Positions 59,293-64,000 of a stretch of DNA of 64,000 bases are shown here, in pieces. How positions within the stretch are numbered: the stretch's first letter is position 1; the number at the start of each line of letters is the position of its first letter. Source of the stretch: Arthonia radiata (Eukaryota > Ascomycota > Arthoniomycetes > Arthoniales > Arthoniaceae); contig PSQN01000003.1 in the NCBI GenBank assembly GCA_002989075.1, positions 1,926,340 to 1,990,339 on the forward strand, read 5' to 3'. The notes under the pieces were generated by a model. That model worked only from the letters and a program-made list of their open reading frames with translations. It was not told where the DNA came from and searched no databases. The position numbers and the translations under genes were made by a program.

Positions 59293-60578
59293 TCACGATC
59301 CAGGCTGCGCGCTTCGACTACGCTTCTCAGCTGCGCCACGGCCCCTCTCCAGCGGACTGCCAGAGCGCTTAGCCTTGCCACTTCGTCCAGGTTTGGTGCG
59401 AGGCCAGGAATCGAATGGACTGCGCTTCTTGGTTTGCTCCGTGACGGGCGGCGTGCTGATCCCGAAACTTGGGTTTTGAGGCGTACCAGGCTCCTCAGCG
59501 TTGTTGGAAGCGTCTACGGGCGTCTCGATGTCGGTGGTAGCCTCATCGGGATCCTCGTCGAGCTCGGAATTCTCATGAGGCGCCTCTTTGGGTGGGAACA
59601 GCAGGCGTGGTTTGATAGATGAGCGCGTCATCCGCTTCGTAGACTCATGACCTGCTTGACGACGCAGGAAGTCTTGATCGCTGAAACTCGCAGCTGGGTC
59701 TTCACCGTCATTGAGCGCTTGGCCGTCCTCATCCTCATCGAATTTGCGGAAGATCTTTCGGCCACGACTGCAAGAAGTTATTAGCGCATGCGAAAATGAA
59801 GGTGAGCATTGATGTGTTTCACTTACAACGTGTAGACGATACCTTTGCCATTCTCCACAGCTTCATCGACCTCCTTGTTCATACCGTGTTTTGGTCTTCC
59901 TTGTGCGCGGGTGGTAGTTCGCGCCGAAACATTCGTCTGTGCTCTGGTGTTGGCTTTCTTCACGACAAATGGGTTGTCTTCATCTTCATTCAGCTCGGGC
60001 ATTCGCTCTTTCGAATCGGTGTAGATTTGCACTTTGCTGCCATTCCGCTGCTCCTCTTCGAAGCTCTCGAGCGAGAATGCTGTGTGCTGTTTGCCCTTCT
60101 TCGACTTCGATGGAGTAGGCATGATTTCGTTGGGAACAGTTTCACGGTCGTGGAACAACACTCGAGCAGCGTTGCCAAAATCTGCGCGAGGAGCGCGTTT
60201 GCGAGGAGTTTTGGAAGGTGTCGGATACATTTTAAAGGCTTGGTCAACTGCTAGGTGGCGTGCATTGGAAGGCTTGGCGTCGGACGAGGTAAAGTGTGAA
60301 GTAGAACGAGCCTGTTTGTTTCTTGCAAGCTGTGCGCGCTGATCGGGAGAGACAGGTGAAGATGGAGGTGAAAGTGCTTGGCTTGCGGATGGTCGAGCTG
60401 CAGGGCGCTTGCGGCTCGATGCCTTGAAAGGTGGGGGAGAGTCCATCAGGTTGCCTGGGGAATGCTTTTGTTTGTTATGAATGCGAGAGGAGCGTCGCGG
60501 AGAGTCAAACATGGGACCGTGAAGTGGTGTTGGCGGCGTGCGAGCGCGCTCAGCTGGCGGGGGAGTTTGAGCGGCCAT
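59293..60578 (-). CDS. Disordered basic protein with many SP/TP sites, unknown function
   Basis: Exons (minus) 60578-59827 and 59767-59293, 408 residues. The 59-bp intron has GTAAGT, branch GCTAATAAC and TTGCAG and rejoins YTFRGRKIFRKFDEDED in frame. The protein is rich in Ser, Pro, Lys and Arg, with clusters of SP/TP (TPPTPLHGPMFDSPRRSSR; MYPTPSKTPRKRAPR; EIMPTPSKSKKGK), which are CDK consensus sites. A central stretch around SLESFEEE and VQIYTDSKERMPELNEDED and the GRKIFRKFDEDED segment look conserved. The arrangement suggests a nuclear, cell-cycle-phosphorylated protein (the possibilities include securin-like or CDK-inhibitor-like proteins), but no diagnostic motif allows a name. Confidence 0.75.
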
Positions 60579-61230
60579 CGCGCTACGATGGCGCTGTGGG
60601 AGGAAAGCGCGGCCGAGGTCGCAATCAGTCTTTGCAGATGATGTCTTTGCTACAGTTCGATTTATCGCTATCGTCCGATCGGGCGAGCAGCCTCTGTGCT
60701 TTGCAGTCGTCTTACAATCAGTCCGTGGCGCCAGCGGATGCCGTCCCTTCCTGACGTCCAGTATCCAAACAATGATTGTGCGCTTTATAGTTGCTCACAC
60801 ATTAGCTCCGTGTGCATCGAGTAAGGATATAGAGCGGACGTAGATTAACGGTGGCTGTCGAGTGTAGGATGTGGAGGGAGGGAAAGAAGTGAATACACTG
60901 GACATGACGTGGGACGTGGCTGGTGAGACGGAATTCCGAAGGCTGGGCCAACGTGCTCTTTTCCCGACATCGCAAAACACTCTCTGCTCCACGACGGCAG
61001 AGACATTCTCTGGAGCAATATATGGTGCAGATCAGCCTGTATGTTAACAGTCATATTAATTGTCTATATATTGCCTTGCCGCCCACGTCGTGGCCTCGGA
61101 ATACGGCTCGTGTCTCATCCTCGGCGTTTTACCAACCCAGCGCCGTGCTCAATCACAATGATTTTACACACAGAACAGAATCTGAATCATTGTAACAAGT
61201 ATACCAATAATTGCATGGAGACCACCCAAA
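60579..61230. promoter_or_regulatory. Upstream region of the SP/TP-rich gene and GDT1 3' region
   Basis: 652 bp between two minus-strand genes. A few AT-rich stretches near 61170-61210 could be part of the GDT1 3' UTR. Nothing else recognised. Confidence 0.5.
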
Positions 61231-62956
61231 TCAGCGGAAGTATTGGATAGCCTCATACAGGGTGAAGATACCGAACCCGATGAATGTAAAACCCCCGCCC
61301 AGAGTAACTGTGCGATTCAATGAGTTTTGTCCCGAAGAACCGCGAATGAAGATTGAACCTACCTGTTCGCATGCTGATCCGCCCAGCGAGAGCGCTTCCA
61401 CCTAGCACAGCACCTGCAGTACACACAGCGTGACCCAGCGTTGCTCCAATCATTACCCAGTAATATTCTTGACCAGCTGCCATCGCAACAGTGGCAATTT
61501 GACTCCGATCTCCAAGCTCGCCCACGAACGTCATTGAGAAGATTTCGACCCACGCAGGGCTGAGCAACAACGTGAGGAGATTTTTGATGCCTGCGATGCC
61601 GGAAGAGACCGTGGGCTGAGTTCTTGTAGGCGAAGGAGACGTCGAAGGGCTTCGCTTGAGAGGAGTCATGCGCGATCTCGACCTAGATCTCTCGACTCGA
61701 CCAGACTCGAGAACGTCGGGAGACAGCGATGATATTCTTTTGTGGCCGTTCATTCGCGCCATGTCAATCTCCTTTTCTTCAAGCTCGGCTTGGACTTCGC
61801 GGATCTCCTCGCTGGCACCTTGGTTTGGGTCCATCTCGGCTCCTTCACGGAGTGACTTACCGCCAAATACCAGGAACAACGCGGCAGCTAACAGTGCAGA
61901 CCACTTCTTCGAGATGATTGCCCCCACCGCATGGCCTGTGACTCCAGACAGAATAGTCATGACAAACAATGCTGCGAAAGCTGCGGTGAAGACTTGAAAT
62001 CTTGGATGTCGCATCGCCATGAGCGCGGCTACGATAAAGGTCTTGTCGCCAATCTCGGTGGCTGCAATGGATGTGAAAGATCCAAACAGAGAGTCCCAGC
62101 GGATGAGATCGTGGACGCCATCCTCCTCATCTTCCGAATCACTATGCTCTCCGCCTCTCAATGATGACTTCACGTCTGCGCTCTTTCCAATGCCGCTTGT
62201 CGATGTGTCGTCAGATTCAGGGGGTGAACCAGGAAGAGGATAGCTATGGGGCTTCTCAGGGAGATCATCGGGCTTCTGCGCAAGTGTGGTCAGCCATCGC
62301 TCGTTGAGTCAAGGCGTGCCTCTTCCGGTACCTACCTCCATAGATAACGCTCCCTTTGGCTTCGTATCATTGTCGCTGCCCTTGCTTCCAGTCTTCTCGC
62401 TATCTTTTGAGGGTTTGCCCTTGGACGCCGGAATGTCGTCTTCTTGATGCGCAACAGCCTCAGGGTCTTTGGGTGACTCCGGCTTTTCGGTCTTTTTGCG
62501 TCCTGTTTCATTCTCGTGCGCTTCTTTACTTTTGCTCTTCTCCGTCACGCCCCCTTCAGTACCGGTCGTGCCCTTTTTAGGGGGATTGCGGTGAGGATCA
62601 TTCATTACCCCGTCCTCAAAGATAGGCTTGTCCTTCCGCGAAGCCTTGCCCATCGCTTCTTTGATTGGTGTTAGATCGTCGGAATAATCCACGAAGGGTC
62701 CTGCATGTGGTTTGCCATCTTTGCCATCCACCGGTGCATTCTTTGTACCCTGGTCCTGCTTCTTTCCAATGGTAGTGCCCGTGATCTCGTCAAGTTGTGG
62801 TGTCTTTCTGTAGAGCTCATGTAACGATACATCGTCGTCGAGACGTTTGTGAGGGGGTAGATCACGCGCTCGGAGCGCAGAGTCTGAGGCCTGGGACGGC
62901 CATGCAGCAACAGCAAGTAGTATTAGGAGGTGAGGTATGCGCGACGATAGCCTCAT
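61231..62956 (-). CDS. GDT1: Gdt1/UPF0016 family Mn/Ca transporter
   Basis: Exons (minus) 62956-62336, 62275-61363 and 61307-61231, 536 residues. Introns of 60 bp (GTAGGT...CGCAG) and 55 bp (GTAGGT...CACAG). The last 26 codons restore the final transmembrane helix (TLGGGFTFIGFGIFTLYEAI). The N-terminus is a signal peptide (MRLSSRIPHLLILLAVAAWPSQA), followed by about 200 hydrophilic residues. The membrane domain has the two family signatures E-x-G-D-K/R-T/S: ATEIGDKTF (Glu about 281) and VGELGDRSQ (Glu about 460). A charged linker with an SRSRSR run and SP sites separates the halves. In yeast Gdt1 supplies Mn and Ca to the Golgi; the human homologue is TMEM165. The ATG at 62956 was chosen because the signal peptide follows it directly; the frame is open upstream only through a non-ATG codon. 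Confidence 0.93.
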
Positions 62957-63323
62957 GCCAGGCAAGGCAATCGTCCGAATACTCTTGAATTCTGTAAAGA
63001 TCCGACTGCGCACTTCGACCGGTGATCGTCTAATGTATGCTCCAAATCAATCTGTATTGGATGCTTTCAATGGCGATTGTTCGAGTGCATCCATCTAGTC
63101 TCCGCCAAACGCGACCACGGGGCGCTAGCAGTGCTAGTACACGCTAAGTCTAGATCCAGTAAAGCTCCATAGGGCTGGATGAGAAGGGTTCTGTCACCCT
63201 CAAACCGCCTTTGTTGTCCTGACATCCATTACGCGTCGCCTTTGCCTTGACAATCAGTTTCATTAAATCCCACTTTCACCTCAGCCTTGGTTTGTTTCTG
63301 TCGCTCGAGGGAACTCTGACATC
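62957..63323. promoter_or_regulatory. Divergent promoter, GDT1 / AT-hook protein
   Basis: 367 bp separate the two start codons on opposite strands, so both promoters lie here. C/T-rich runs near 63270-63310 precede the right-hand ATG. No factor site assigned. Confidence 0.5.
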
Positions 63324-64000
63324 ATGTCTGCCGCCACTGCTCAAGGTCGCACAACCCGCGCTCGCTCCAAGGAAGTCGACTCCGCCCCTGCAAGCCCAAC
63401 CAAAAGAACAACACGCCCACGTCGAGGTCGGAGTGCCAGCGTAGAGCAACCTGAAATGGATCACGCCCAGAATGCAAACATGCAACTCAATACCAACCAA
63501 CTTGCAACCGTCACGGAGGAGCCTGAGCAGGCGACTTCCGAAAATACAATCTATCATCAATACCAGCTGATGCCCAATGCTCTCCCAAATGCGTCCACCG
63601 ACTGTGTTCCGGTCTTCGTCAGTGCCACAGCCGATGCTGTTCAGGGACTTATTAATCGAAGAACGGCTCCGAAGAGGGGTCGGGGAAGGCCTGCTGCAAG
63701 CGCTCCCATCGCTCCAATGACGAGTGACCAAGCTCAGACGATTGCTCAGAACGCCCAGAATGCGAATCAGCAGATGCCTGCACTCGATCCTCAGCTTGCC
63801 GACCCCGCGGACATGGAACAAAAGAGGTCTCTCTTCGATCGCCAAGAGAACGCCGTCAGGGTGCCCTTCGACGAATCGCAGGCATCTCAGTACCAGCAAG
63901 CAATCCAAGCCCAGCATGATTTAGGTGAAGTCGTGGCTACGCAAGATGATGGGTTTCAAGTCGATAATCGCAGCATGGGCAGCGCGCCCCAACAGCGTCG
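63324..64000 (+). CDS. AT-hook protein, 5' part (runs off the window)
   Basis: Start ATG at 63324 (MSAATAQGRTTRARSKEVDS); the frame is open through 225 codons to the window end, so the 3' part is missing. The N-terminus is basic and S/T/P-rich (TTRPRRGRS), and an AT-hook-like core KRGRGRP lies at about residues 119-125. The middle is Gln/Asn-rich. The last visible residues (TQDDGFQVDNRSMGSAPQQR) start a motif that may lead into a DNA-binding domain further right. Together this suggests a chromatin or DNA-binding protein; the identity cannot be settled without the rest of the gene. Confidence 0.75.
   Translation, partial: MSAATAQGRTTRARSKEVDSAPASPTKRTTRPRRGRSASVEQPEMDHAQNANMQLNTNQLATVTEEPEQATSENTIYHQYQLMPNALPNASTDCVPVFVSATADAVQGLINRRTAPKRGRGRPAASAPIAPMTSDQAQTIAQNAQNANQQMPALDPQLADPADMEQKRSLFDRQENAVRVPFDESQASQYQQAIQAQHDLGEVVATQDDGFQVDNRSMGSAPQQR

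Overview
The window looks like a chromosome arm of a filamentous ascomycete, most likely a Dothideomycete of the Capnodiales/Mycosphaerellales type. The evidence is short introns (about 50-145 bp) with GTRNGT-like donors and CTAAC/CTGAC branch points, gene families restricted to Pezizomycotina, and a TpA-rich, CpA-poor decay pattern typical of repeat-induced point mutation (RIP). The class is inferred from general gene content; no marker in the window fixes the species.

Bases 1 to about 30.34 kb are one AT-rich, gene-free block of nested LTR retrotransposon fossils. At the left edge is the 3' end of a chromodomain Ty3/gypsy element (family A) whose 3' region and LTR occur twice in tandem (1-4634). 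From 4697 to 30118 lies a nest that starts and ends in a 508/507-bp Ty1/copia LTR and is bounded by a 5-bp target duplication (agaag). It is best read as one copia element with a second copia inserted in reverse, followed by an inversion between their 3' halves. Two copies of a second chromovirus (family B, 7.29 kb, 450-451-bp LTRs) sit inside it in opposite orientations, each with its own 5-bp target duplication (ctata at 12377/19671, ccggg at 22011/29304). One family B copy is only mildly mutated; everything around it is heavily RIP-mutated. Both chromovirus families carry, between the chromodomain and the 3' LTR and on the opposite strand, a cysteine-cluster (Zn2Cys6-like) plus charged-helix module. 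This is the most unusual thing in the window.

Composition changes abruptly near 30.34 kb and the rest is ordinary, moderately GC-rich gene space. In order: a METTL7-like methyltransferase (+); about 3 kb without a recognisable gene; a large fungal-specific protein of unknown function (+); a secreted or vacuolar M28 glutamate-carboxypeptidase-like metallopeptidase (-); a LaeA/UMTA-type methyltransferase with three exons (-); a Zrg17-type cation diffusion facilitator (-); a fungal two-helix membrane protein (+); a flavocytochrome b2-type lactate dehydrogenase (-); the proteasome-base chaperone/HSM3 homologue (-); RNA polymerase III subunit Rpc31 (-); a cyclin-L-like protein (+); a disordered S/T/P-rich protein (+); an RGG-rich protein (-); a disordered S/TP-rich nuclear-looking protein (-); a Gdt1/UPF0016 Mn/Ca transporter (-); and the first 225 codons of an AT-hook protein running off the right edge (+).

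The genes do not form a pathway cluster. Most are single-copy housekeeping functions (Pol III transcription, proteasome assembly, metal ion homeostasis in the secretory pathway, lactate oxidation). Several pairs share divergent promoters: Rpc31/cyclin, Zrg17/membrane protein, and Gdt1/AT-hook protein. Exon boundaries were worked out by reading the sequence and have no transcript support.
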